NCBI GenBank assembly: GCA_003140075.1
Contig: PLIO01000110.1
Location: 1 to 35,957 of the forward strand
Direction of reading: 5' to 3'
Source: Acidobacteriaceae bacterium
GTDB taxonomy: Bacteria; Acidobacteriota; Terriglobia; Terriglobales; Acidobacteriaceae
DNA: 35,957 nucleotides
Below are positions 8,649 to 17,558 of the stretch, one piece after another (within the stretch, counting starts at the first letter, position 1; every line of letters starts with the position of its first letter). A program made the position numbers and the translations under genes. The notes under the pieces were generated by a model. That model had not been told where the DNA came from. It saw only the letters and a program-made list of their open reading frames with translations, and did not search any database.

Positions 8649-11600
8649 CTAGAAGTAAATCTTGCCAGCCAACTGCACCACTCGACCGTCACCGTTGGTG
8701 GTTGCCTGTTGAACACCCTGGATTGTCCCGAAGGTTCCCTCGCCCAGGCCGCCGATTGGAGCGGCGAACTGCGCGTGGTTGAAGGTGTTAAAGGTTTCGA
8801 GCCGCAGTTGGATGTACTTCGACTCGGTAAGATGAACATCCTTCTCGAGGGCCATGTCCCAGAAGTTGAGGCCGGGGCCATAGAGCGGATTGCGATTGGC
8901 GTTGCCCACGGTCCCGGTGGTGGGGGCCGTAAACGCTGCCGGATTGAACCAATCCGCTGCATTACCCTGCGACAAAGCAGTCCGAGGATTGTGGTTGATG
9001 CTCAGGGGTGTCCCGGTGAGCTCACCGCGACCCGGCGGCGCGTAGTATGCGTCAGGGTAGGACCACTGCAGGTCGTTGTAGAAGAAATTCGCGACTTCGA
9101 CTGGGAATCCGCTCTGGAACGTCGCAATCCCTGAAATGTTCCAGCCATCGGTTAGCCGCCTCCAGTGATGGCCATACTTATAGATGGGCAGCGTATAGAT
9201 GAAGTTGGCCACCAAACGCTGCGGGGCGTCGTTGGCGGAGGGGCCGTAATTCTGGGCGACATCGAAATTATTGAACCCGGGGCCATCGAAAGAGCTGTTT
9301 TCCAGGTTGGAGGTGTAGTCAAAGTTACGGGACCAGGTGTAGGCAACTTGGAATCCCAGTCCGTCGGTGAAGCGGCGATTCAGCGACGCTTGCAGAGAGT
9401 TGTAGTTCGAGCTGTAATCGGTGGTCTGTACACCAATTTGCCCGATGGTATTGGTATATGCGCCGTATTGGAAGCTTTCGCCTCCAGTGGCGTCGGCCAG
9501 GAATATGTCGCTTCCATAAGCTTGAGCTGCCGGGTCAAAATTCACGCCCGGAGCGACGCCCGCGGGATTCAGATTGTAGGCCCCGATTTCGTGTCGCCCA
9601 ATAGCCCCAACGTAGCCAATCGTAGCGATCATCGACTTCGAAACCTGGTACTGGAAGTTCAGGTTGAAGTTGGTCGAACGCGGCGCCGTCAAGTGTGGAT
9701 CTTCGGTATTCATATTGAATCCGATCGGCTCAAAGGGCGCGAAATTAGGAGAAGCGCCCGCTGCCGGCGGTGAAAACGGGAAGGGGTTAGCCATGGTAAC
9801 CGGCGCTGCGCCCCCTACCGTTGTGGTATTTTGCGAGGTGTAGGGGTTGCCAAAGTTCGGCGCGGCACCCTGCTGGCCAACGCCGGCTGAAAGCAGCGAA
9901 AACGGAGGATTGCCCAGCGTCTGCAGAGCAGTTTCCTCTTCCGAGCGGTTGTAATAAAGCCCAATGCCACCGCGGATGCTCAAATTATGCGAGCTTCCCG
10001 GACTCCAGGCAAAGCCCACACGCGGGGCAAAGTCGTTGTAATGGACTGTGGGACCGCCGTATTTGTTGATTCCCTTATCCCCAGGGAAAACAATGCCGAC
10101 CGGCGCTGTGGGGAAGATGGTGGACTGTTGTCCGGGCCGGAACGCAGACATAACCTCTCCGTTCGCAAACTGGTTCTGATAAGGAGTTTCAATATCCTGC
10201 GCGACGCCCAAGGTCAATGTCAGGTTGGGTCTTACCTGCCATTGGTCCTGAACATAGGAGTAATATTCCCGGGCTCGGGCTCGGATGATCGAACCGCTGC
10301 CCTGAGCGAAAGTATCCGGAACTCCAAGCAGGAAATCCGCCGCGGCGTTCCCGGTAGAATAAGTTCCGGCCGCGCCGAAGGCGTAATCGCCGCTCATGCT
10401 GTTGTAGAACGGATTGTTGATTTCCAGCCGATCCATGTTAAAGCCGGCCTTGAAGGTGTGGTGACCAGAAACCTTGCTGAAATTATCCACCACCTGGTAG
10501 GTGTTCTGGACGCGCGGCTGCGGACCGTTGGTGCTGAATCCCAGCGTAAATAAACCCCCGTTGGCTCCCACCGATACCACGGGAAGAGACTCCAGCGACG
10601 GAGCCTGAGGAGTAATGCCTGTGAATCCGTAGGCGCTGGGACTAGTTACAGTTTGGGGCTCGTTCGCAACATAGTTGAACCGAAGATAGGCAAAGCGCAG
10701 CTCGTTCAGCGAGGTGGGAGAAAAAGTGTGGTTCAGCGCAACCGTGAATTCGTAGGTTTTCTCCGGGTTGGTGTTGCCGAAGCCGGGAAGTGTCGCCCCG
10801 GTGAACGGCAGGGTCTCGGTAAAGGGGCTGTTCTGATACAACCCATAGAACCAGATAGTATCCTTGCTCGTAACCTTCTCATCGATTCGACCGAGATATT
10901 GGTCGTTCTTAATCGCTTCGGTGGGGTTGAATTGATAAGTATTGTTGCCAGAATTCGGCAGAGGGACGTATTGGTTCATCAGCTTGAGCGATAGCGCGTT
11001 CAAATCTTGCGTCGGCACCACTCCTGTGCTGAACAATGAACTATAAGCGGTACCTGGCGCGCACTGCGTTCCGCCGCTCACCGGGCACGGCGAAGCACTG
11101 TCCCCGTACAGTGAAACGGGGCTCACATTAGCGCCCGATCCGGGTGAGACAGCGTCCGCTGAAAAGTCGCCGGTGCGCTCGGCTGGGCTGAAAACTGTAG
11201 GCACGGTATATGCCTCGGGCGTGGTCGCACGACGACCCTGATAAGAGAAGAAGATGAAAGCGTGATCCTTGATGATCGGCCCGCCTACCGTTCCACCATA
11301 CTGGTTCTGATGAAAAGGACCCGGTGCAGGTTTCCCGGTCAGAGGATTGGTTTCAAACCAAGCGGGGGCGTCCAGGAAAGTGTCACGATAAAACTCAAAC
11401 AGGTCACCATGAAACTGATTGGTGCCGCTCTTGATCGTGGCGTTAACGATAGCCCCGGAGTTGCGCCCGTACTCGGGATTGATCGTGCTGGTCACCAGAT
11501 TGAATTCACCGATGGCGTCCGGACTGGGGATGACCAAGGGGATGTTCAACGAAGTGTCGTTGGAATCGGTTCCATTAATCAGGAAGGAGTTCTGCTGCGT

Positions 11601-12161
11601 CTCCGCCCCGTTGGTAGAATAAGCGCCGGCGCCGAAGCGGTCAGAGGATGACTGCACTCCCGGCTGAAGCTGCATTAGCTGGGTCCAGTTGCGGCCATTC
11701 AGCGGTATATCGGTGATCTGCTGGCCCGTGACCGTGGTGCCCAGCTGCATGCTGGTGGTTTCCACTTGGGCAGGGTTGGCTTCGACCGTAATGGTGTCAC
11801 TCACGGCGCCAACTTCCATCGAGACTTTCAGGTTGAATATCTGGTCGAGGTCCAGATGAATATGCCCTTCCGTGAATGTCTTGAAGCCGCCCTTCTCCAC
11901 CTTCACCGAGTAATCGCCGATGGGCAGTTGGATAAACGAAAACAGACCGTCCTTGCCCGAAGTGGCGGAGTAAGTGAGTCCCGTGGCTACGTCCCTCGCG
12001 GTCAGTTTCGCGTCGGGCACAACCGCTCCGGACGGGTCGGTTACCGTCCCGCGAATGCTTGCGTAGAGGTTGTCGGCAGTCGCAGGCGTAGTCCAGACAA
12101 ACCCAAACCCGAGCCCCAGCGCCAGAACAAATGCCACGACACTAAATCCATGCTTCTTCAT
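8649..12161 (-). CDS. TonB-dependent receptor with carboxypeptidase-regulatory-like domain
   Basis: This is a very large outer-membrane receptor (1170 residues). The order is: a signal peptide (MKKHGFSVVAFVLALGLGFG, cleaved near ATA-DNLYA), a CarboxypepD_reg-like domain (IRGTVTDPSGAVVPDAKLTA through VEKGGF), a plug domain (DIPLNGRNWTQLMQLQPGV), and a long beta-barrel rich in Y, N and G that ends with KIYF, an aromatic outer-membrane C-terminus. This Oar-like architecture is highly expanded in Acidobacteriota. The start at 12161 is chosen because GGGAGGG lies just upstream; a GTG 15 bases earlier overlaps that site. No neighbouring SusD or transport genes hint at a substrate, so ligand and TonB dependence are inferred from family. 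Confidence 0.93.
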   Translation of the reverse strand: MKKHGFSVVAFVLALGLGFGFVWTTPATADNLYASIRGTVTDPSGAVVPDAKLTARDVATGLTYSATSGKDGLFSFIQLPIGDYSVKVEKGGFKTFTEGHIHLDLDQIFNLKVSMEVGAVSDTITVEANPAQVETTSMQLGTTVTGQQITDIPLNGRNWTQLMQLQPGVQSSSDRFGAGAYSTNGAETQQNSFLINGTDSNDTSLNIPLVIPSPDAIGEFNLVTSTINPEYGRNSGAIVNATIKSGTNQFHGDLFEFYRDTFLDAPAWFETNPLTGKPAPGPFHQNQYGGTVGGPIIKDHAFIFFSYQGRRATTPEAYTVPTVFSPAERTGDFSADAVSPGSGANVSPVSLYGDSASPCPVSGGTQCAPGTAYSSLFSTGVVPTQDLNALSLKLMNQYVPLPNSGNNTYQFNPTEAIKNDQYLGRIDEKVTSKDTIWFYGLYQNSPFTETLPFTGATLPGFGNTNPEKTYEFTVALNHTFSPTSLNELRFAYLRFNYVANEPQTVTSPSAYGFTGITPQAPSLESLPVVSVGANGGLFTLGFSTNGPQPRVQNTYQVVDNFSKVSGHHTFKAGFNMDRLEINNPFYNSMSGDYAFGAAGTYSTGNAAADFLLGVPDTFAQGSGSIIRARAREYYSYVQDQWQVRPNLTLTLGVAQDIETPYQNQFANGEVMSAFRPGQQSTIFPTAPVGIVFPGDKGINKYGGPTVHYNDFAPRVGFAWSPGSSHNLSIRGGIGLYYNRSEEETALQTLGNPPFSLLSAGVGQQGAAPNFGNPYTSQNTTTVGGAAPVTMANPFPFSPPAAGASPNFAPFEPIGFNMNTEDPHLTAPRSTNFNLNFQYQVSKSMIATIGYVGAIGRHEIGAYNLNPAGVAPGVNFDPAAQAYGSDIFLADATGGESFQYGAYTNTIGQIGVQTTDYSSNYNSLQASLNRRFTDGLGFQVAYTWSRNFDYTSNLENSSFDGPGFNNFDVAQNYGPSANDAPQRLVANFIYTLPIYKYGHHWRRLTDGWNISGIATFQSGFPVEVANFFYNDLQWSYPDAYYAPPGRGELTGTPLSINHNPRTALSQGNAADWFNPAAFTAPTTGTVGNANRNPLYGPGLNFWDMALEKDVHLTESKYIQLRLETFNTFNHAQFAAPIGGLGEGTFGTIQGVQQATTNGDGRVVQLAGKIYF

Positions 12162-12449
12162 GAAAAACCCTCCCACCTGGAAATTCTCTTGAAATTCTTA
12201 CCAGCCGCGCTGCCAACTTCCGCGCCTGACTGTAGTACTCGATTCCTCAACAAAGCAACTGACGTTCCAAAACAACTCTGTTTAAGCTGTCTATTTATCA
12301 TTGACATACAGACAAAGTGTCTACCGGTGTTAACAAAATACATGTGTTTACGGACGCTAGCTATGGAAATTGGTATAGCCGCTCGGCTCTGCCTTCTGCG
12401 TCTCCGGGCCCCGGCGGAGGCACCTTCTCCTGCTACAATCCTCCTTTCC

Positions 12450-13685
12450 ATGACCCAGCCTCTTACCAATCCCGGATCCTCCGAGCCGTATGCCTCGGGG
12501 TCGCTCACTCTAGGCGCAAGGCCGCTCGATGCGGTGCCGATGCTCGATTTGCGACGGCAGTATGAGCAGGTTCGTGCCGAAGTGCTGGAGGCCGTCGAGC
12601 GCGTGTGCGCGTCGCAGCATTACATTTTAGGGTCCGAGGTCGAAGCGCTGGAGCGTGAACTTGCGGACTTCTGTGGCACGAGCGACGCTGTTGGTTGCGC
12701 TTCCGGAACTGACGCCTTGTGGCTGGCTTTGGTTGCCGCAGGGCTGCAGCCCGGAGATCAGGTTCTCACCACGCCTTTCAGCTTCTTCGCCTCGGCTAGC
12801 GCCATCGTGCGCGCGGGCGCGCGTCCGGTATTTGCCGACATCGATCCGCATACATTTAATCTTGATCCGGCGCAAGTCGAGTCTTTTCTGCGCGGCGCTC
12901 TGCGCGACAAATTGCGTGCAGTGCTCCCGGTTCATCTCTACGGCCAGTGCGCGGACATGAACTCGCTGCAGCGGCTGGCTGACGAATTCCATCTCTCCGT
13001 GATAGAAGACGCCGCACAGGCCATCGGCGCGCGACTGGGAAGTGAGGCCCCCATGGCAGGATCGATGGGCGTTTCGGCGGCGTTCAGTTTCTATCCCACC
13101 AAGAATCTCAGTGCCTACGGCGACGCCGGTTTGGTGACGACCAGCGACCCTGAGATGGCTGAGCACATGCGCCGTTTGCGCAATCACGGCAGCCCGCGCC
13201 GGTATGTTCACGAGGAATTGGGCTGGAACAGCCGCCTCGACGCCATGCAAGCCGCCATCCTACGCGTGAAGTTGAAGTATGTAGACGAATGGAATGACTC
13301 CCGCCGCGCCCACGCCGCGCGCTACGATCTGCTCTTTGCCGAAACAGGCCTGGCATCGGCAGGCGGGCAGCCCGAGAACGCTGCACCAATCCAGTTGCCG
13401 CTTACTACGGCGGGCGTTCACCACGTTTTTCACCAGTACGTCGTACGCGCCTATCGCCGCGACGAACTGCGCGAGTTCCTCAGCGCTCGCAAGATCGGGA
13501 CGCAGATCTACTATCCCATCCCGCTGCACCTGCAGCCCTGTTTCGTATATCTGGGTTATCGCGAAGGCGACTTCCCCGAAGCCGAGCGCGCTGCGAATGA
13601 GGTGCTGGCTCTGCCCATATTCCCCGAACTCACCGAAGACGAACTGCGACGCGTCGTAAAGAGTATTGCGGATTTCTACTGCTAG
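12450..13685 (+). CDS. DegT/DnrJ/EryC1/StrS-family PLP aminotransferase
   Basis: A pyridoxal-phosphate sugar aminotransferase of the family that makes amino sugars for LPS, O-antigen or glycans. Diagnostic segments are VPMLDLRRQYEQ, CASGTDALWLAL (PLP phosphate binding), TTPFSFFASASAIVRAGARPVFADIDP, LYGQCADM, VIEDAAQAIGA (the aspartate contacting the pyridine ring) and FSFYPTKNLSAYGDAG, whose lysine would form the Schiff base. The ATG at 12450 gives 411 residues; the conserved part begins at the ATG at 12540 (residue 31), a possible true start, and neither has a clear Shine-Dalgarno. Its stop codon overlaps that of the convergent gene within a shared CTAG. No other sugar-nucleotide genes are near, so the product is unknown. 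Confidence 0.9.
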   Translation: MTQPLTNPGSSEPYASGSLTLGARPLDAVPMLDLRRQYEQVRAEVLEAVERVCASQHYILGSEVEALERELADFCGTSDAVGCASGTDALWLALVAAGLQPGDQVLTTPFSFFASASAIVRAGARPVFADIDPHTFNLDPAQVESFLRGALRDKLRAVLPVHLYGQCADMNSLQRLADEFHLSVIEDAAQAIGARLGSEAPMAGSMGVSAAFSFYPTKNLSAYGDAGLVTTSDPEMAEHMRRLRNHGSPRRYVHEELGWNSRLDAMQAAILRVKLKYVDEWNDSRRAHAARYDLLFAETGLASAGGQPENAAPIQLPLTTAGVHHVFHQYVVRAYRRDELREFLSARKIGTQIYYPIPLHLQPCFVYLGYREGDFPEAERAANEVLALPIFPELTEDELRRVVKSIADFYC

Positions 13686-14758
13686 CGCCGTCGGCGCTTC
13701 CCGGCAGGCTTGGGTGTTTCCTTTTGCTCGCCCGGGGCCAGCACTCGGCGCACAATCGGCGAGTTCATCTTGTACTTTCGTTCGCTGATGTTGCCGCTAT
13801 CGTCTTTCACGCGCAGAACGAAGACCGGCAGAACGCCTTCCTTGTCGAAATTCTCACTCGTCACCGTCACCGGCAGCACTCCGTCGAGTCCATGTTCGCG
13901 GTAAGCGGTTTCGTAGCGATGCTTTTTCACGTTCCAGGTGAAGACGCGAATCTGATCGAAGTCGTAGGGCAGGCCATCGCGTGGCTCGGTGATCGCGCAC
14001 AGATACTGAGAGACACTCTTGTCCGCGCCCTCTTTGCCCTGGTCCTGCACCTGGTTGAGCGCGAAGAAAGCGACGAAGCGCTGGCCCTCGGCATACTGCG
14101 CCACTTCGAGCGGAACGTCGATATCTACCATGCGTGCCAGCACCCAACCCACCCGGTTCTGTGTGTCCCGCACCAGCCACCAGTCTTCCAGGACCGGGCC
14201 AGGCGCTGCTTTCCCGGGCTTGGCCGGAGCAGAAACCGTTCCTGGTTGCTTCTCCGCCGTGGCGCGCTTCAGAACGGAGACTTTGGCTCCCGTCGAAAGC
14301 TGGTACAGATGTTCGGTTTCACGGCCAGGGGTGAGGTGCAAGTTGGTATCGTTGCGCAGCACACCGGGAGCCTGTACCGGATCGCTGAGGTTCGCTTGCG
14401 TCAGCTTCTGCAAGGCATCGTAAGTCTCTTGGTCCACTAAGTAGCGCTGCTCGATCCAGCCCTCGATGCCGGCCGAGGTGCGCACGCGGGAAAAGCGCTT
14501 CTCGCGCTCCAGCACCTCCACGCGTTCACCGTTCTTCACCGTGGCGACCCGGTTGTAAATGGTCGCCACCTGATCGCGCAGCGTGGCCTGCACCGCCGAG
14601 ACATAATTTACTGCCAGGACATGGTGGCTTCTGCGGCTGCAGCCGGCGAGTGCAATCAAAGAGGCTACGGCGAGCGTGACGGCCAGAGCCCGACGATGAG
14701 GATGCGATGGATACGCAGGCTCCACGATCTTTGCGAGGTTCACTTCAGCGCCGTCCAC
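13682..14758 (-). CDS. SH3-domain lipoprotein
   Basis: A predicted lipoprotein of about 358 residues. A basic stretch and hydrophobic segment (ALAVTLAVASLIALAGC) ends in a lipobox with cysteine near residue 39. Two bacterial SH3-like modules follow: one around ATIYNRVATVKNGERVEVLEREKRFSRVRT to GWIEQRYL, and one around DTNLHLTPGRETEHLYQL to WWLVRDTQNRVGWVLARMV. The C-terminal half (YAEGQRFVAFFALNQV to the basic tail KPAGKRRRR) is not recognised. SH3b modules usually bind cell-wall peptides. The start is a GTG at 14756-14758; a GTG five codons later is an alternative. It converges on and shares four bases with the aminotransferase gene. Confidence 0.75.
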   Translation of the reverse strand: MDGAEVNLAKIVEPAYPSHPHRRALAVTLAVASLIALAGCSRRSHHVLAVNYVSAVQATLRDQVATIYNRVATVKNGERVEVLEREKRFSRVRTSAGIEGWIEQRYLVDQETYDALQKLTQANLSDPVQAPGVLRNDTNLHLTPGRETEHLYQLSTGAKVSVLKRATAEKQPGTVSAPAKPGKAAPGPVLEDWWLVRDTQNRVGWVLARMVDIDVPLEVAQYAEGQRFVAFFALNQVQDQGKEGADKSVSQYLCAITEPRDGLPYDFDQIRVFTWNVKKHRYETAYREHGLDGVLPVTVTSENFDKEGVLPVFVLRVKDDSGNISERKYKMNSPIVRRVLAPGEQKETPKPAGKRRRR

Positions 14759-14888
14759 TTTCCACTATAACTCGTTGCCACGGGGGACTCGGGAACTTAG
14801 GTTTACGCGGAATGCACCTCCAAAAGCTGAATTCTGTCCGCCGGACCTGACACCGTGAAGCCGATTCGGTTACCATGAGAGGCAACCT

Positions 14889-15515
14889 GTGGAACGAAAC
14901 CAAGCGATGAGAAACATATCCCAGAACCGGCTCATTCTATTGTCCCTGCTTGCATTGGTGTTCTCCGCAGGTCTGTGCGCGGAGGCGGCTGATTCGGTGA
15001 ATCCTGTGTTGCGCCCGCCCAAAGGCGCGCAGGTGGCCATTGTTGTGTTCGAGGATCTGCAGTGCCCGCAATGCCGCCGTGTGGCGCCCATTCTCGAGCA
15101 GGCCTCCAAGACCTACAAGATTCCCCTGGTGCGTCATGACTTTCCCCTGCCCATGCACAACTGGTCTTACGACGCGGCCGTGATGGCGCGCTATTTCGAT
15201 GGGATTTCGAAAGCCCTGGGCAACGATTTCCGCGATTATATCTTCTCGAACCAGTTCGAGATCAATCCTCAGAACCTGCGCGGCTATGCCGAAAAGTTTG
15301 CCGCCGCTCATAAGATGGACTTCCCTTTCGTGGTCGATCCACAAGGCAAATACGCTGCCGAGGTAAACGCCGACCGCGACATCGGCAAGGCCATCAAGCT
15401 CGACCACACCCCGACGGTTTACATCGTCAGCACCCGGCATCCAGACAAGCCCTACGTGGAGATGAAGGACAGCAGCCAGCTCTACGCGCTGATTGACGCC
15501 ATGATGAAGGAGTAG
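14889..15515 (+). CDS. Secreted DsbA/thioredoxin-fold protein (CPQC)
   Basis: A 208-residue exported thiol-disulfide protein. A signal peptide (RLILLSLLALVFSAGLCAEA) precedes a thioredoxin fold with the active site FEDLQCPQCRRVAP near residue 58. The helical insertion includes HNWSYDAAVMARYF, and the cis-proline loop HTPTVYI sits before the last strands. This is the DsbA-like (thioredoxin_4) layout that oxidises or isomerises disulfides in the periplasm. The GTG at 14889 is preferred because GAGAGG precedes it at good spacing; the ATG at 14907 is an alternative. A heptamer array begins exactly at its stop codon. The redox partner is not in the window. Confidence 0.85.
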   Translation: MERNQAMRNISQNRLILLSLLALVFSAGLCAEAADSVNPVLRPPKGAQVAIVVFEDLQCPQCRRVAPILEQASKTYKIPLVRHDFPLPMHNWSYDAAVMARYFDGISKALGNDFRDYIFSNQFEINPQNLRGYAEKFAAAHKMDFPFVVDPQGKYAAEVNADRDIGKAIKLDHTPTVYIVSTRHPDKPYVEMKDSSQLYALIDAMMKE

Positions 15516-15546
15516 TTCCTCAGTTCTCAGTTTCTGGTTTCCAGTG
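15512..15546. repeat. Heptamer array after the DsbA-like gene
   Basis: Units GTTCTCA, GTTTCTG and GTTTCCA run in 7-base register from the stop codon of the upstream gene. The 16 bases at 15520-15535 are exactly the inverse complement of 19003-19018, the array after the DUF2203 gene, about 3.5 kb away. Confidence 0.75.
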
Positions 15547-15582
15547 CCGGGACATCGCTTCGCCCTCCTGCGTGCACTTCCG

Positions 15583-16647
15583 TCAATCCCCAAATCCAAT
15601 CCCAATCGCGCGCGCGGCGCGCACCAGTTCGCCTTGCGGGTCGACGGACTTGAGATGACCGATGGCATGGGCCACGTCGACGGAAACGATCGAGTCGCCA
15701 TGCAGCGCGACCATCATGCCGAAGCCTCCAGCCGCAATCAGATCGGCCGCGGCCACGCCAAAGCGCGTCGCCAAAATGCGGTCAAAGGGCGAAGGCGTTC
15801 CTCCACGCTGAATGTGCCCCAGTACGCTGACGCGCACTTCTTTGCCCGAACCGACGGCGATGGCGTTGCCAATCAAGTTGCCGACTGCACTGGCCCGCCG
15901 GTTTTCTTTGAGCTCCGGCGGCAGTTTCACGCCTTCCGCAACCACGACAATGGTGAAGTACTTGCCGGTTCTTTCGCGCTCCGCAATGTCTTGGCAAACA
16001 TGCTCGATAGTGAACGGGATTTCCGGAATCAGGATCACATGAGCGCCGCCGGCGATGCCGGCTTCGAGCGCGATCCAGCCACAGTCGCGGCCCATCACCT
16101 CAACCACCATCACGCGATGATGTGAGGCAGCCGTGGTGTGAATCTTGTCGATGGCGTCGGTGACGGTGTGCAGCGCCGTGTCGAATCCAAAGGTAACTTG
16201 AGTTGCAGAGAGATCGTTGTCGATGGTCTTGGGTACGCCAACGATCTTCATTCCCTTCAGAAACAGCTCGTGACCGATCTTCTGCGATCCGTCGCCGCCG
16301 ATGGTGATGATGGCGTCGATGCCCAGCTTGGCGGCGTTGGCAATTACTTTGCCCGAAATGTCGCGGGAGATTTCCTGGCCGTTCTCGACGCTCTTGTAGT
16401 GAAACGGATCGCCACGGTTGGTGGTGCCCAGAATCGTTCCCCCGCGCGGCAGAATGCCGGAGACTTTATCGAGCGTCAGCTCGAACGATTTTTCCGGCCA
16501 GATGAGGCCGTCGAAGCCATCGGGGATGCCGATCACCTTCCATCCATACTTGAGGATGGCGGCCTTGGTGGCGGCACGAATGACGGCATTGAGGCCGGGA
16601 GCGTCGCCGCCTCCAGTGCCGATGCCTATACAGCGGATGTCAGACAT
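15583..16647 (-). CDS. pfkA: 6-phosphofructokinase, mixed ATP/PPi residue type
   Basis: Phosphofructokinase phosphorylates fructose 6-phosphate in glycolysis. The 354-residue protein starts MSDIRCIGIGTGGGDAPGLN and shows ILPRGGTILGTTNRG, the nucleotide-site motif TIGGDGSQK, the active-site loop VPKTIDNDLSATQVTFGFDTA, the substrate motif MGRDCGWIALEAG, and LGHIQRGGTPSPFDR. GGDGS carries the glycine found in ATP-dependent enzymes, whereas PKTIDND carries the lysine typical of pyrophosphate-dependent ones. That combination defines the mixed-substrate PFK group, so the phosphoryl donor cannot be read off with certainty. The ATG at 16645-16647 is preferred over an extension to 16716. No Shine-Dalgarno is visible, and a heptamer array lies 9 bases upstream. 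Confidence 0.93.
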   Translation of the reverse strand: MSDIRCIGIGTGGGDAPGLNAVIRAATKAAILKYGWKVIGIPDGFDGLIWPEKSFELTLDKVSGILPRGGTILGTTNRGDPFHYKSVENGQEISRDISGKVIANAAKLGIDAIITIGGDGSQKIGHELFLKGMKIVGVPKTIDNDLSATQVTFGFDTALHTVTDAIDKIHTTAASHHRVMVVEVMGRDCGWIALEAGIAGGAHVILIPEIPFTIEHVCQDIAERERTGKYFTIVVVAEGVKLPPELKENRRASAVGNLIGNAIAVGSGKEVRVSVLGHIQRGGTPSPFDRILATRFGVAAADLIAAGGFGMMVALHGDSIVSVDVAHAIGHLKSVDPQGELVRAARAIGIGFGD

Positions 16648-16656
16648 AGTGAACGT

Positions 16657-16684
16657 GTCGTCGGTCGTTAGTGGTTCGTTGTCG
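16657..16684. repeat. Heptamer array upstream of the PFK start
   Basis: Four units in perfect register: GTCGTCG, GTCGTTA, GTGGTTC and GTTGTCG. They belong to the GTCGTTA subfamily also present at 19489-19627 and 29196-29257. No inverted partner was found in the same gap. Confidence 0.7.
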
Positions 16685-16856
16685 GCAAGATCCAATGGGA
16701 GAAACTTGCTTCCCAACCGATAATACTGTGACTTCGAGGGGAGGCAAACTTACGAGAGGGCATGGGGCTTCCGTCGGCGACATGAGATACGTCATGACTG
16801 GACCATGCCGCTTGTGAAGAGGATCTAATCGGCGCTGGAAGCGGCGTGGTTGGGGA

Positions 16857-17234
16857 TTACAGGACGAGTTTGAGCCGTGCGGCGTCGGCAAACGCACGGA
16901 AGTCCTTGTCTCGGGTGAGGAGGGGAATGCCGCGGTCGACGCAGGTCTGGGCGATCAGCGCGTCTCCGAGCCGCGCTTTGCGACGCTTGGACAATACTTT
17001 CGCCCGCAATGCTCCGGCCCGCTGCCAATAACCCGGTTCGGGATCAACCATAGGGACCGTGGAAAGTGTATTGGCCACGCTGCAGGGAAGTCCCGGATCG
17101 CTTAACAATTCCGTGAGCACGACGGGGATCATCACCACCTGGCGGTCTGCCAGCGCCTTGTCGAGCAGTTGCGCGTCGTCGCCTGGCTCGCCTTCGAGAT
17201 AGGCGATCCAAGTGCTGGTGTCGGCTGCAATCAT
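16857..17234 (-). CDS. vapC: PIN-domain toxin VapC
   Basis: A 125-residue PIN-domain ribonuclease, the toxin of a type II toxin-antitoxin pair. The four expected acidic positions are visible: MIAADTSTWIAYLEG (D5), VVLTELL (E42), KARLGDALIAQTC (D90) and LLTRDKDF (D108). The pattern is that of VapC toxins, which cleave tRNA or rRNA. It lies 40 bases downstream of the antitoxin gene on the same strand, the classical order for vapBC. Size and motif spacing are normal, so it is probably functional. Confidence 0.9.
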   Translation of the reverse strand: MIAADTSTWIAYLEGEPGDDAQLLDKALADRQVVMIPVVLTELLSDPGLPCSVANTLSTVPMVDPEPGYWQRAGALRAKVLSKRRKARLGDALIAQTCVDRGIPLLTRDKDFRAFADAARLKLVL

Positions 17235-17274
17235 TCGCTTAAGAAGTAAGTATTGAACAATCGGCGCCAGCCAA

Positions 17275-17478
17275 TCAGCGATCAGCTTTCAGTTCTTCCG
17301 GAGTGCGAGAAAAGCGGACCTTGCCTCGCAATTGCCGCAGGCGATTGTACGTGTGCGACGCCGCCAGAAGTTGCAGACCAGTCCGCACAGTCTGGGTTAT
17401 GCCGGCGCCGCTGGCCCGCTGCGCCTTCTCCAGAAGCGCGCCTGGAATTTCCACCGTGATTTTACGCGCTGTTTCCAT
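17275..17478 (-). CDS. vapB: Ribbon-helix-helix antitoxin (VapB-like)
   Basis: A 67-residue antitoxin partner of the downstream PIN toxin. The N-terminus METARKITVEIPGALLEKAQ fits a DNA-binding ribbon-helix-helix strand and helix, followed by SGAGITQTVRTGLQLLAA and a C-terminal segment (GKVRFSRTPEELKADR) that would wrap the toxin. The ATG at 17476-17478 is only 10 bases from a perfect TATAAT, so the transcript would have almost no leader; there is no Shine-Dalgarno. Palindromes around the promoter suggest autoregulation by the VapBC complex. Confidence 0.85.
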   Translation of the reverse strand: METARKITVEIPGALLEKAQRASGAGITQTVRTGLQLLAASHTYNRLRQLRGKVRFSRTPEELKADR

Positions 17479-17488
17479 GGTGCTTTGT

Positions 17489-17530
17489 ATTATACCGTAT
17501 TCAATACCAGTCTTCGATATGGTATTTCGA
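17489..17530 (-). promoter_or_regulatory. vapBC promoter and candidate operator
   Basis: On the minus strand a perfect -10 box TATAAT (17489-17494) is preceded by GTATTGAATAC (17497-17507), a palindrome of two 5-base arms. The overlapping ATACGGTAT and the pair AATACC...GGTATT extend the symmetry to about 17528. No good -35 box is visible. Overlapping palindromes at a toxin-antitoxin promoter are the expected binding site of the antitoxin; this is inference from position. Confidence 0.6.
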
Positions 17531-17558
17531 CTGGGACGCGCGAACGCCGTGGCCTCGG

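Noticed and set aside
11766-12449. Upstream extension of the aminotransferase frame by 228 codons
   Set aside because: The extension overlaps the start of the TonB receptor gene in antisense and has no homologous pattern; conserved sequence begins after 12450.
12162-12449. Promoter candidates in the TonB receptor/aminotransferase gap (TTGACA near 12302, AGACAAAGTGTCT palindrome)
   Set aside because: The TTGACA has no -10 box at proper spacing on either strand; the palindrome is short and unsupported.
13724-14440. 238-codon plus-strand frame
   Set aside because: Antisense shadow of the SH3-domain lipoprotein.
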